DNA of 64,000 nucleotides from JBBPZA01 sp963728925 (GTDB lineage Bacteria; Actinomycetota; Thermoleophilia; Solirubrobacterales; Solirubrobacteraceae): positions 1-64,000 of the forward strand of contig CAVSMB010000009.1 of NCBI GenBank assembly GCA_963728925.1. Direction: 5' to 3'. This document shows positions 8,262 through 18,707 of the stretch, piece after piece; the first letter of the stretch is position 1; the number at the start of each line of letters is the position of its first letter. A program made the translations under genes and the position numbers. A model generated the notes under the pieces. The model was not told the origin of the DNA. It made no database searches and was given only the letters and a program-made list of their open reading frames with translations.

Positions 8262-9301
8262 CCGAAGAACACCTCGGCGGTCTCGTAGAGCTCAGGGTCG
8301 AGCAGCTTGGGCTCGGCGAGCGCCTCGGAGAGCGGGACGCGGCCGATCTGAGTGGCCGTGAGCGCCACCATCGCGCCGTGCTCCCCGTCGGCCACCGCGT
8401 CGATGGCCGCGACGCCGAAGCGCGTGGCGAGCACGCGGTCGTAGGCGATCGGCGTGCCGCCGCGCTGCACGTGGCCGAGGATCGTGACACGGCTCTCGAA
8501 TCCGGTGCGCCGCTCGATCTCCTTCTCGAGGGCGACGCCGATCCCGCCGAGGCGCGCGTGGCCGAAGGCGTCCACCTGGTCTCCGTCGCCGCCGGAGGCA
8601 TCGAAGCCCGAGTCCGGCGCGGGGGTCGCGCCCTCCGCCACGACGACGATCGAGAACGTGCGCCCGCCCTCGTGGCGCCGGCGGATGCGCGCGCACACCT
8701 CCTCGACGTCGAAGGGCCGCTCGGGGACGAGGATCACGTCGGCCCCGCCGGCGAGGCCGTCGTAGAGGGCGATCCACCCCGCGTGACGGCCCATGACCTC
8801 CACGACCATGACGCGGTTGTGCGACTCGGCGGTGGTGTGGAGGCGGTCGATGGCGTCGGTCCCGATCTGCACCGCGGTGAGGAAGCCGAAGGTGAAGTCG
8901 GTAGCGCCGAGGTCGTTGTCGATGGTCTTGGGCACGCCGACGACGGGAAAGCCGTCCCCGTGCAGCCGCAGGGCGACCCCGAGGGTGTCCTCCCCGCCCA
9001 CGGCGATCAGCGCGTCGACCCCGCCGTCCGTCAGCGCGGCCCGGAGCCGCTGGCCGCCGCCCTGCTCCTTGTAGGGGTTGGTGCGCGAGGTGCCGAGGAT
9101 CGTCCCGCCGCGCGGGAGGATGCCCGCGGTGTTGTCGGGCGTGAGCTCCACCGCGTCGCCGGCCATGGCGCCCGCCCAGCCGTAGCGGAAGCCGAGCATC
9201 GTGTGGCCGTGGACGTTGACCCCCTTGCGGACCGCGGCACGGATCACCGCGTTGAGGCCAGGGCAGTCGCCGCCGCCGGTGAGGATGCCGATCCGGGCCA
9301 T
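8258..9301 (-). CDS. pfp: 6-phosphofructokinase, pyrophosphate-type (group III)
   Basis: Phosphorylates fructose 6-phosphate to the 1,6-bisphosphate in glycolysis. The 347-residue sequence closely follows the actinomycete pyrophosphate-dependent enzyme type: ILTGGGDCPGLNAVIRA at the start, ILPRGGTILGTSRTNP, GGEDTLGVA (102-110), PKTIDNDLGATD (124-135), MGRHAGWIALY and a final YETAEVFFG. The GGEDT loop has Asp where ATP enzymes have GGDGS, and the catalytic loop is PKTIDND. Both are known markers of pyrophosphate use, though group III enzymes can be mixed. ATG start, coupled downstream to a binding-protein gene. Confidence 0.9.
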   Translation of the reverse strand: MARIGILTGGGDCPGLNAVIRAAVRKGVNVHGHTMLGFRYGWAGAMAGDAVELTPDNTAGILPRGGTILGTSRTNPYKEQGGGQRLRAALTDGGVDALIAVGGEDTLGVALRLHGDGFPVVGVPKTIDNDLGATDFTFGFLTAVQIGTDAIDRLHTTAESHNRVMVVEVMGRHAGWIALYDGLAGGADVILVPERPFDVEEVCARIRRRHEGGRTFSIVVVAEGATPAPDSGFDASGGDGDQVDAFGHARLGGIGVALEKEIERRTGFESRVTILGHVQRGGTPIAYDRVLATRFGVAAIDAVADGEHGAMVALTATQIGRVPLSEALAEPKLLDPELYETAEVFFG

Positions 9302-9326
9302 GGACGCCGCCTCGCCGCGGCGCCGG

Positions 9327-9485
9327 TCAGCGCCGTCCGGGGAGGTAGCGCAGGGCGATCTCGGTCGTGCCGGCCAGCAGGAGGATCGCGATCAGCACGA
9401 GCATCGAGTCAAAGCCCCGGCCGGTGATGGCCCACACCACGACCCACAGCACGAGACCGGTGGTGAGGGCGACGACGAGGCGCAC
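9327..9485 (-). CDS. Small two-helix membrane protein upstream of phosphofructokinase
   Basis: A 52-residue protein with two hydrophobic segments (VVALTTGLVLWVVVWAI and MLVLIAILLLAGTTEIAL) and a short basic tail LRYLPGRR. The frame extends back to a GTG at 9569, but the extra N-terminus has non-coding-like codons. I prefer the GTG at 9485, which lies a few bases after a TATATC box and could be leaderless. It lies between trpA and the phosphofructokinase, 25 bases before the latter. No family was recognised. Confidence 0.5.
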   Translation of the reverse strand: MRLVVALTTGLVLWVVVWAITGRGFDSMLVLIAILLLAGTTEIALRYLPGRR

Positions 9486-9585
9486 GGACGGGAGGATATA
9501 GCTCCGGCCGGGAGGGATAGCCCCGCGGGGCCTCCGGCCCCTCGTCCTGATGGCGGCCGGCGACATCACGTCGCCGGTGATCGGG

Positions 9586-10482
9586 CTACGCCCCTCGCTG
9601 CAGCGCTGCAGCGAACGCCTCGACGAGCGGTCGCACGGCTGCGGCCGGGTCGTCGGCCTCCGCGGCGGCGCGCACCAGGCGGCTTCCCACGATCACCCCG
9701 TCGGCGCCCGCGGCGGCCGTGGCGGCCGCCTGCTCGGGCGTGCCGATCCCGAAGCCGACGGCCACGGGCACCTCGGTCGCCGCCTTGGCGCGGAGGACGA
9801 TCTCGTCGACCGCGAGCGCCTCGCGCTCGCCGGTCGTGCCGGTCACCGAGACGGCGTAGAGGAAGCCGCGCGCCGCGGCCCCGGCGAGCGCGAGGCGCCC
9901 GGCGGGGGTGGTGGGCGCGACGAGCGGGACGAGGGCGAGCCCCTGCCCGTCGAGGGCCTCGCGGACGGCGGGCGCCTCGTCGACGGGCAGGTCGGGCACG
10001 ATAACGCCGCTCGCCCCCGCGCTCGCCGCGGAGGCGGCGAAGGCCTCGGGACCGCGGTGCAGGATCGTGTTGGCGTAGGTCATGAGGACGACCGGCACGC
10101 GGCCGGCGAGCGCCTCGGCGACCCCGAGCACGCCGTCGACCGTCGCCCCCGCCGCCAGCGCCGCGGTGGCCGCTGCGTGGATCGCCGGGCCGTCGGCGAG
10201 CGGATCGGAGAACGGCACGCCGAGCTCGACGAGGTCGGCGCCCGCGTCGGCGTAGGCCTCCCCCACCCGCCGGGAAGCCTCGAGGTCAGGGAAGCCGCCC
10301 ATGAGGTAGGGCATCAGCGCCGCGCGCTTCTCCGAGCCGGCGAAGGCCGCCCCGATGCGCGCGACGCCCTCGCCGGGGGGGGCGGCCCGCTCGCCGCCCG
10401 CGCCCGGGGCGGCGGCCCGCTCGGCGCCCGCGCCCGGGGCGGCGGCTCGCTCGGCGCCGGCCTCCCGCCGCGCGGCGCTCAC
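9586..10482 (-). CDS. trpA: Tryptophan synthase alpha chain with repeat-built N-terminal extension
   Basis: Cleaves indole-3-glycerol phosphate to indole and glyceraldehyde 3-phosphate in the TrpAB complex. The catalytic Glu lies in DLVELGVPFSDPLADGP; LMTYANTILHRG, VPDLPVDEA and the phosphate-site FGIGTPEQ are present. The GTG at 10482 overlaps the trpB stop (GTGA). Unlike ordinary TrpA, which starts near ARIGAAF, this protein carries about 36 extra residues made of near-perfect ten-residue repeats (AGAERAAAPG twice plus a variant), encoded by a 30-bp minisatellite. Whether the extension is translated or a start further in is used cannot be settled here; no better start codon with a ribosome site was seen inside. 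Confidence 0.93.
   Translation of the reverse strand: MSAARREAGAERAAAPGAGAERAAAPGAGGERAAPPGEGVARIGAAFAGSEKRAALMPYLMGGFPDLEASRRVGEAYADAGADLVELGVPFSDPLADGPAIHAAATAALAAGATVDGVLGVAEALAGRVPVVLMTYANTILHRGPEAFAASAASAGASGVIVPDLPVDEAPAVREALDGQGLALVPLVAPTTPAGRLALAGAAARGFLYAVSVTGTTGEREALAVDEIVLRAKAATEVPVAVGFGIGTPEQAAATAAAGADGVIVGSRLVRAAAEADDPAAAVRPLVEAFAAALQRGA
10381..10458. repeat. 30-bp minisatellite inside the 5' end of trpA
   Basis: Two full copies of a 30-bp unit (10381-10410, 10411-10440, differing at one base) and a partial third copy to 10458. The period is a multiple of three, so the trpA frame stays open and each unit encodes ten residues. The unit shares the 13-base core GGCGCCCGCGCCC with the 30-bp repeat inside comEC at 46831-46980. 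Confidence 0.8.
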
Positions 10483-11654
10483 CCGCGGCCCAGGACCTCG
10501 GCGAGGTCCTTGTCGCCTCGCCCCGACAGGCAGACGAGGTCCATGTCGCCCCCCTGCTCGGCAAGCGTCCACGCGAGGGCGTGCGAGGACTCAAGCGCGG
10601 GGATGATGCCCTCGAGCCGCGAGCAGAGCCGGAAGGCGGACAGGGCGTCCTCGTCGGTGACCGCGACGTAGGTGGCGCGGCCCGAGTCGCGCAGCCATGC
10701 GTGCTCGGGCCCCGTCCCCGGGTAGTCGAGCCCGGCGGAGACCGAGTGGGCCTCGGCGATCTGGCCGTCGCCGTCCTGCATGACGGCCGAGAGCGCGCCG
10801 TGCAGGACCCCCGAGGGGCCGCCCATGGTCAGCGGCGCGCCATGGCGCCCGCTGTCCAGCCCCTCGCCGGCGGCCTCGACCCCGACGAGCGCGACGCCGG
10901 CGTCGTCGGCGAAGGGGACGAAGGTGCCGATCGCGTTGGAGCCACCGCCCACGCAGGCGATCACCCGGTCGGGGAGCCGGCCCTCGCGCTCGAGGATCTG
11001 CGCACGCGCCTCGTCGCCGATCACGCGCTGGAGGTCGCGGACGAGCGCCGGGTAGGGCGCCGGGCCGACGCACGAGCCGATGATGTAGTGGGTGCCGGCG
11101 ACGTTTGCGACCCAGTCGCGGATCGCCGCGCTGACCGCCTCCTTGAGCGTCCGCGCGCCGGCCTGCACCGGCTCGACGCGGGCGCCGAGCAGCTCCATGC
11201 GATCGACGTTGGGCCGCTGGCGCCGCATGTCCTCCGTTCCCATGTAGACCACGCACTCCAGCCCGAGCAGCGCGCACGCGGTGGCGCTGGCCACCCCGTG
11301 CTGGCCGGCGCCCGTCTCGGCGATGACCCGCGCCTTGCCCATCCGCCGGGCCAGCAGCGCCTGACCCAGCGCGTTGTTGAGCTTGTGGGCGCCGGTGTGC
11401 AGCAGGTCCTCGCGCTTGAGGTAGATCGCGCGCCCGGCCCGCTCGCTCAGGCGCTCGGCGAGGAACAGCGGCGTCGGGCGGCCGGCGAAGTCGCGCAGCA
11501 GCCGAGCCAGCTCCGCGGTGAAGAGGGCGTCCTCGCGCGCCCCGACCCACACGGCCTCCAGCTCGGCCAGGGCGGGCATCAGCGTCTCGGGGACGTACTG
11601 GCCGCCGTAGGGCCCGAAGCGGTGCTCCACCCCCATCTCCACGCGAGAGCTCAC
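10479..11654 (-). CDS. trpB: Tryptophan synthase beta chain
   Basis: PLP enzyme condensing indole with serine to tryptophan. The start region FGPYGGQYVPETLMPAL, the PLP lysine block REDLLHTGAHKLNNALGQA, the ETGAGQHGVASA loop and the phosphate-binding GGGSNAIG are all canonical (TrpB1 type). The 391-residue length is normal. The GTG at 11654 overlaps the trpF stop as GTGA and is preferred; an internal ATG (MGVEHRFGP) is the alternative. The stop overlaps trpA, so TrpF, TrpB and TrpA are all translationally coupled. Confidence 0.96.
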   Translation of the reverse strand: MSSRVEMGVEHRFGPYGGQYVPETLMPALAELEAVWVGAREDALFTAELARLLRDFAGRPTPLFLAERLSERAGRAIYLKREDLLHTGAHKLNNALGQALLARRMGKARVIAETGAGQHGVASATACALLGLECVVYMGTEDMRRQRPNVDRMELLGARVEPVQAGARTLKEAVSAAIRDWVANVAGTHYIIGSCVGPAPYPALVRDLQRVIGDEARAQILEREGRLPDRVIACVGGGSNAIGTFVPFADDAGVALVGVEAAGEGLDSGRHGAPLTMGGPSGVLHGALSAVMQDGDGQIAEAHSVSAGLDYPGTGPEHAWLRDSGRATYVAVTDEDALSAFRLCSRLEGIIPALESSHALAWTLAEQGGDMDLVCLSGRGDKDLAEVLGRG

Positions 11655-12325
11655 GAGGCAACCGCCTCGCCCTCGGGCGCCGCCGCGGCGACCGCCGCCA
11701 CGAAGGCCTCGAGCCTCGCCGGGTCCTTGACGCCGGGCCGTGCCTCGACCCCGCTCGCGACGTCGACGCCCCACGGGCGCACGGCATCGATCGCCCCGGC
11801 GACGTTGGCGGCGGTGAGCCCGCCGCTGAGGATCAGCGGCACGCGCGAGCCCCGCGCCCGCACGAGCTCCCAGTCGAAGGTCTCCCCCGTGCCGCCCGGA
11901 AGGTCGGGCGCGTGAGCGTCCAGGAGGTGGAAGCCCACGCGCCGGAAGGCGTCGAGGGCCTGCACGTCTGCGCGCGTGGCGACGCGCGCCGACTTGACGA
12001 TCCGCGCGCCGGTGCGTCGCGCGACCTCGTCGCAGTAGGACGGGCCCTCGTGGCCGTGGAGCTGGACGAGGGTCAGGCCGACGCCGTCGGCGGTGGCGAT
12101 GACCTCGTCCAGCGGCGCGTCGTAGAACACGCCGCACACCTCGGTCTGCCGCCGGAGCGCGCCGACGATCTGCGCGGCCGCCTCCAGCGTGCAGCGACGG
12201 GGGGAGCGCGGGTAGAAGATGAGCCCCACCGCCCACGCGCCGAGCTCGACGGCCAGGCGCGCGTCCTCGAGGCGGGTGATCCCGCAGATCTTGACGTTCA
12301 CAGGAGCCGGCATGGCCGACCCCAT
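11651..12325 (-). CDS. trpF: Phosphoribosylanthranilate isomerase
   Basis: Converts phosphoribosylanthranilate to CdRP, step three of tryptophan synthesis. The TIM-barrel sequence shows the catalytic-Cys block VKICGITRLEDA, VQLHGHEG, LLDAHAPDLPGGTGE and the C-terminal phosphate-binding LSGGLTAANV and DVASGVE. Two ATGs are possible (12325, MGSAMPAP; 12313, MPAPVNVK), with a GGGG before the second. It starts 45 bases after the htrA stop and overlaps trpB by four bases. Confidence 0.95.
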   Translation of the reverse strand: MGSAMPAPVNVKICGITRLEDARLAVELGAWAVGLIFYPRSPRRCTLEAAAQIVGALRRQTEVCGVFYDAPLDEVIATADGVGLTLVQLHGHEGPSYCDEVARRTGARIVKSARVATRADVQALDAFRRVGFHLLDAHAPDLPGGTGETFDWELVRARGSRVPLILSGGLTAANVAGAIDAVRPWGVDVASGVEARPGVKDPARLEAFVAAVAAAAPEGEAVAS

Positions 12326-12370
12326 GGTAGGCGCCGCGCAGCCCGCCGGCCGGGAGCGGCCGGGCCGCGC

Positions 12371-13558
<1,188 letters not shown>

Positions 13559-13604
13559 GGCCGCCGGGCAGTGTGGCGCCCGCCGCTCAACGGCGGCTTA
13601 ACCG

Positions 13605-14392
13605 TCAGAGCTCGGCGTCGTCGCTCAGGCCGGCGAGCTCGCGGCACGCGGCCTCGAGGTCGTGCGCCCGCATGAGCGCCTCGCCGACGAGCACCGCGTC
13701 GACGCCGACCCGCTCGAGCTCGTCGAGCTCGTCGCGGGTGCTGAACCCGGACTCCGCGACCACGGTCTTTCCCGCCGGCACGTCGGAGAGCAGGTCGAAG
13801 GTGCGCTCGATGTCCACCGTGAGGTCGGTGAGGTCGCGGTTGTTGATGCCGATGACGTCGGCGTCGACCTCGAGCGCGGCGTCCAGCTCGCGCTCCTCGT
13901 GCACCTCGACGAGCACGTCGAGGTCGATGGCCCGCGCCTCGGCGTGCAGTCGTGCGAGGTCACGCGGCTCGAGCGCCGCGACGATGAGCAGGATGGCGTC
14001 GGCGCCCGCCGCGGCCGACTCGTAGACCTGGTAGGGGTCGACGACGAAGTCCTTGCGCAGGATCGGCAGCAGGGACGCCGCGCGTGCCTCGCGCAGGTCG
14101 TCGAGCGAGCCCTCGAAGTGGTGGCGCTCGGTGACCACCGACAGCGCGGCGGCGCCGCCGCGCTCGTAGGCCTCGACCACGTCGGTGACCCCGGCGCCCG
14201 AACGCAGCGACCCCGCGGAGGGCGAGCGGCGCTTGTACTCGGCGATCACCGAGATCCCGGGCCGGATCAGCGCCTCGGAGAACGGACGGTCGTCGCGGCG
14301 CGCGAGGGCCGACTCCAGCTCTGAGATCGGCACTTCGCGGCGCCGGCGCGCGACGTCGTCGCGGGTGCTCTCGACGATGCGCTCGAGGACGT

Positions 14393-14396
<4 letters not shown>
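13605..14396 (-). CDS. trpC: Indole-3-glycerol phosphate synthase
   Basis: Ring-closing step four of tryptophan synthesis. The 263-residue TIM barrel shows VIAEYKRRSPSAGSLR (catalytic Lys), LRKDFVVDPYQVYE (second Lys), IGINNRDL and VAESGF, all in expected order. Its ATG overlaps the trpD stop in an ATGA junction. Monofunctional, with TrpF encoded separately downstream. Confidence 0.96.
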
Positions 14397-15433
<1,037 letters not shown>

Positions 15434-15445
15434 CGGCGAGCGACT

Positions 15446-16405
15446 CTAGGCCAGGCCGGCGGCGGCACGCGCGGCGGCCTCGTCGTCGTAGCCCTCCTGG
15501 CGGGTGATCCTCCCGTCGCGGACGGTGAAGACGTAGACCCATCGGCGCGACACGTCGGCGTCGCTCGAGCGCCCGCGCAGGGCCAGCTGCGCCGCCATGT
15601 AGACCTTGTCGCCCGACGCGATGATCTCCTCGGGGGTCCACCGCCACCACGACCAGTTCCGGCGCCAGCCGGCCATGTAGCGCTCGAGCGCCTCGCGTCC
15701 TTCGACGCGGGTTGCCCCGGTAAGCGTCGTCGGCTCGATCCCCACGAAGTCCTCGACCATGAGCTGCTCGGCGCGCTCTGCGTCGTCGTCGTTGAACGCC
15801 TGCACCCACGTCCGCACGACGTCCTCCGGAGCGGACCCCGAACCGAGGAAGTTGCGCAGCAGCGCCCTGCCGTGCTCGGTCAGCACGGACTCAGGGTGGA
15901 ACTGGACGCCCTCGGCGGGCAGCTCGCGGTGGCGCAGGCCCATCACGACGTCGCCCCCGAACGCGCTGCGCTCCAGCGCCGGCGGAAGCTCGGGGTGGAC
16001 GACCAGCGAGTGGTAGCGCCCGACGGTGAGCGGGGTCGGCAGCCCGGCGAAGATCGTGCGCCCGTCGTGCTCGATCGTCGTGGTCTTGCCGTGCACGGGG
16101 ACGTGCTGTACCACGCGCCCGCCGAAGGCCTGGGCCAGCGACTGGTGGCCCAGGCACACGCCGAGCGTCCGGGTGCCCTGCTCGGGGAAGCGGCGCATGA
16201 CCTCCACCGAGATCCCGGCCTCGTTCGGCGTGCAGGGCCCCGGCGAGACGACGACGCGGTCGAAGCCTGCCCCCAGCAGCTCGTCGACCCGGGCACGGTC
16301 GTTGCGCACCGCCTCGACCTGCGCCCCAAGCTCGCCGAGGTACTGGACGAGGTTGTAGGTGAAGGAGTCGTAGTTGTCGACGACGAGGACGCGGGTCACG
16401 GCCAC
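15446..16405 (-). CDS. trpG: Anthranilate synthase component II (TrpG) fused to a SnoaL-like domain
   Basis: Residues 1-190 are a complete class-I glutamine amidotransferase supplying ammonia to TrpE: NYDSFTYNLVQYLGELG, VSPGPCTPNEAG, nucleophile Cys84 in GVCLGHQS, and His170/Glu172 in VQFHPESV. Normal TrpG ends near residue 190. Here the frame runs on without a stop into about 120 residues (VRTWVQAFNDDDAERAEQL to YDDEAAARAAAG) with the look of a SnoaL-like/NTF2-fold domain: a helix with D-rich turn, a Trp-rich middle and a final WVYVFTVRDGRITRQEGY strand. No internal start or frameshift is apparent. The domain could bind a small aromatic ligand or act as a dimer interface; function unknown. 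It overlaps trpE by 10 bases. Confidence 0.92.
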   Translation of the reverse strand: MAVTRVLVVDNYDSFTYNLVQYLGELGAQVEAVRNDRARVDELLGAGFDRVVVSPGPCTPNEAGISVEVMRRFPEQGTRTLGVCLGHQSLAQAFGGRVVQHVPVHGKTTTIEHDGRTIFAGLPTPLTVGRYHSLVVHPELPPALERSAFGGDVVMGLRHRELPAEGVQFHPESVLTEHGRALLRNFLGSGSAPEDVVRTWVQAFNDDDAERAEQLMVEDFVGIEPTTLTGATRVEGREALERYMAGWRRNWSWWRWTPEEIIASGDKVYMAAQLALRGRSSDADVSRRWVYVFTVRDGRITRQEGYDDEAAARAAAGLA

Positions 16406-17862
16406 TCCGGCTGGGAGACCGCGAGCTCGATCGCCGCGAGCACCCCGCGGGCCTTGGCGACGGACTCCTCGTACTCGTACGCGGGCTGCGCGTCGGCCAC
16501 CGTCCCGCCGCCGGCCTGGACATGGGCGACGCCGTCCTTTACCACGACGGTGCGGATGTGGATCGCCGTGTCGAGGTCGCCGGTGTAGGAGAGGTAGCCG
16601 ATGGCGCCGCCGTACGAGCCCCGCTTCACAGGCTCCAGCTCGTCGATGATCTGCATCGCCCGCACCTTTGGCGCTCCGGACAGCGTCCCCACCGGGAGCG
16701 CGGAGCGCAGCGCGTCCATCGCGCCGACGCCCTCGCGCAGGGTGCCCGCCACCGAGGAGACGATGTGCATCACGTGGCTGTAGGTCTCGACGGCCATGAA
16801 GGTCTCGACCTCGACGGAGCCGTACTCGCTGACGCGGCCGAGGTCGTTGCGGCCGAGGTCGACGAGCATGACGTGCTCGGCGCGCTCCTTCTCGTCGCCC
16901 AGCAGCTCCTCCGCGATGCGGGCGTCCTGCGCGGCGTCGGCGCCGCGCGGTCGCGTGCCGGCGATCGGTCGAGTGGAGACGTGCCGGCCGGCCACCGTCA
17001 GCAGCGGCTCGGGGCTCGCGCCGGCGATCTGGAAGTCCTCGAAGTCCAGGAAGTACATGTACGGGCTGGGGTTGACCGCGCGCAGCCCGCGGTAGACCGA
17101 GAACGCGTCGACCGGCACGGGCGCGCTCCAGCGCTGGGAGGGCACGACCTGGAAGGCGTCGCCGGCGTGGACGTACTCGACGATCCGCGCGACGATCGCC
17201 TCGAAGCGCTCGCGCGGCATGTTGGACTCGAAGACGGGCATCGCGCGACCGGGGTCGGGCGGGCGCGCCGGGCGCGGGACCGGGCCCGCCAGGCGCCAGC
17301 GCACCTCGCCGATGACCTGCACGGCCTGGGCGTAGGAGCGCTCGAGGTCCTCCTCGGCGTAGACGTTGGCCAGCACCGAGACGGTGTGCTTGAGGTGGTC
17401 GAAGACCACGAGCACGTCGGAGAGCATGAGCGCGAGGTCGGGGAGCCCGACGGGGTCGGGGTTGGGCTCGCCGAGCGGCTCCACCGTGCGCACGAGGTCG
17501 TAGCCGAAGATCCCGACCGCTCCTCCGGCAAAGGGCGGGAGGCCGGGCAGCGGCGCCTGCGAGAAGCGCCCGACCTCGCGCTCGACGAGCTCGTAGGGGT
17601 CGCCGGGGTCGCCGAGCGACCAGCGCAGCACGCTGCGAGGGCGGAAGCCGATGAACGAGTAGCGCCCGACGCGCTGGCCCTGGTCGGCGGACTCGAGCAG
17701 GAACGCCGGACCGGACTCGCGGAGCTTGAGGAAGGCGGACACCGGCGTCTCGCAGTCGTCGATGAAGCTGTGGCGCAGCGGGATGAGGTTGTGCTCGCGC
17801 TCGAGCGAGCGCACCTCGTCGAGCGAGGGCGACGTCGCGGGCGCGTCAGCGACGACGGCCAT
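16396..17862 (-). CDS. trpE: Anthranilate synthase component I
   Basis: Converts chorismate to anthranilate with TrpG-supplied ammonia. The 488-residue protein has an N-terminal domain with FLLESADQGQRVGRYSFIG (the LLES element of the tryptophan feedback site) and the chorismate-binding domain with PIAGTRPRGAD, DLGRNDLGRVS, GTLSGAPKVRAMQIIDELEP and YGGAIGYLS. The ATG at 17862 lies inside the last codons of hisIE (17-base overlap). Presence of the LLES element suggests allosteric inhibition by tryptophan. Confidence 0.96.
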   Translation of the reverse strand: MAVVADAPATSPSLDEVRSLEREHNLIPLRHSFIDDCETPVSAFLKLRESGPAFLLESADQGQRVGRYSFIGFRPRSVLRWSLGDPGDPYELVEREVGRFSQAPLPGLPPFAGGAVGIFGYDLVRTVEPLGEPNPDPVGLPDLALMLSDVLVVFDHLKHTVSVLANVYAEEDLERSYAQAVQVIGEVRWRLAGPVPRPARPPDPGRAMPVFESNMPRERFEAIVARIVEYVHAGDAFQVVPSQRWSAPVPVDAFSVYRGLRAVNPSPYMYFLDFEDFQIAGASPEPLLTVAGRHVSTRPIAGTRPRGADAAQDARIAEELLGDEKERAEHVMLVDLGRNDLGRVSEYGSVEVETFMAVETYSHVMHIVSSVAGTLREGVGAMDALRSALPVGTLSGAPKVRAMQIIDELEPVKRGSYGGAIGYLSYTGDLDTAIHIRTVVVKDGVAHVQAGGGTVADAQPAYEYEESVAKARGVLAAIELAVSQPEWP

Positions 17863-18448
17863 TGAGCGCGTTCTCGGGGTCGGCCAGCGCGAGCTCGCGG
17901 GAGCGCAGCAGCACGGCGAGGTGGTAGAGCACGTCGGCCGCCTCGTCGGCGACGCGCTCGTCGCTCTCCTCGCGGGCGGCGCGGGCGACCTCCTCGGCCT
18001 CCTCTTCCACCTTCGCGCCGATGCGCGCGGGGTCGTCGAGCAGCGCGACCGTGTAGGAGCCGTCGGGCCGGCGGGCGGAGCGGTCGGCCAGCACGCGCTC
18101 GAGCGCGGGGAGCGCCTCGTGAGGGGCGGGATCCAGCTCGCCGCGGTGAAAGCACGAGCGCTCGCCGGTGTGGCACGCGGTCCCGGCCGGCTCGACGAGG
18201 GCGAGCAGCGCGTCGCCGTCGCAGTCGTAGCGCAGGCCGCGCAGGCTCAGCACGTTGCCGCTCGTCTCACCCTTGCGCCACAGCCGCTCGCGCGAGCGGC
18301 TCCAGAAGTGGACCTCCCCGGTCTCGCGCGTCCGCGCGAGCGCCTCGGCGTTCATGTAGGCGAGCGTGAGCACCTCGCCCGAGCGCCAGTCCTGCACGAC
18401 GCAGGGGACGAGCCCGCGCTCGTCGTAGGCGATGTCGCGGTCAAGCAC
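17846..18448 (-). CDS. hisIE: Bifunctional phosphoribosyl-AMP cyclohydrolase / phosphoribosyl-ATP pyrophosphatase
   Basis: Steps two and three of histidine synthesis in one chain. The N-terminal HisI half has the metal-binding YDCDGDALLALV and the Cys pair in TACHTGERSCF; the C-terminal HisE half has the acidic helix motif KVEEEAEEVARAA and DEAADVLYHLAVLL. I start at GTG 18448 (VLDRDIAYDERG): it has no ribosome site, but a TAGAAT box eight bases upstream suggests a leaderless mRNA. It heads the tryptophan run and overlaps trpE by 17 bases, joining histidine and tryptophan synthesis, both PRPP consumers. Confidence 0.92.
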   Translation of the reverse strand: MLDRDIAYDERGLVPCVVQDWRSGEVLTLAYMNAEALARTRETGEVHFWSRSRERLWRKGETSGNVLSLRGLRYDCDGDALLALVEPAGTACHTGERSCFHRGELDPAPHEALPALERVLADRSARRPDGSYTVALLDDPARIGAKVEEEAEEVARAAREESDERVADEAADVLYHLAVLLRSRELALADPENALNGRRR

Positions 18449-18456
18449 GGCTAAAG

Positions 18457-18462
18457 ATTCTA
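18457..18462 (-). promoter_or_regulatory. Candidate -10 box for a leaderless hisIE-trp transcript
   Basis: On the minus strand TAGAAT lies eight bases before the hisIE GTG. This spacing would place the transcription start at or next to the start codon, explaining the absent ribosome site. No good -35 is visible. There is no room for a trp leader peptide or attenuator. Confidence 0.4.
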
Positions 18463-18506
18463 GGTCGCGGGTTTGCGACCCCCCGTCGCCATGGAAGCCC
18501 AAGGGG

Positions 18507-18686
18507 ATGCGCAACGAGGAGAAGCCACCCCACAAGAGCAGCGTGCAGGACCGGCTGCGCCGGGTCCACGAGCGCGCGACCGAGCGGCCGAAGGGCTACG
18601 GCAGCGCCCCGCCGGCCAACCCCGACCGCGACGAGCACGACGTCGAGCGCGGTCGCGAGAAGCTCGCGCGGGTCGTCGGGAACTAG
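18507..18686 (+). CDS. Small charged hypothetical protein
   Basis: A 59-residue, very hydrophilic protein (MRNEEKPPHKSS to EKLARVVGN) with alternating Arg/Glu/Asp, a proline turn (GSAPPANPDRDEHD) and probable helical ends. It starts at an ATG preceded directly by AAGGGG and is divergent from hisIE, convergent with the FAD reductase gene. Not recognised. Size and lack of hydrophobic segments suggest a small cytoplasmic protein; it could also be a chance frame. Confidence 0.45.
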   Translation: MRNEEKPPHKSSVQDRLRRVHERATERPKGYGSAPPANPDRDEHDVERGREKLARVVGN

Positions 18687-18707
18687 GCCGCCCGCACCCC
18701 GCCGCCT

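Noticed and set aside
18449..18506. Search for a trp leader peptide, attenuator or T-box before hisIE-trpE
   Set aside because: Only 58 bases separate hisIE from the divergent small gene; no Trp-codon leader, antiterminator pairing or T-box sequence is visible.
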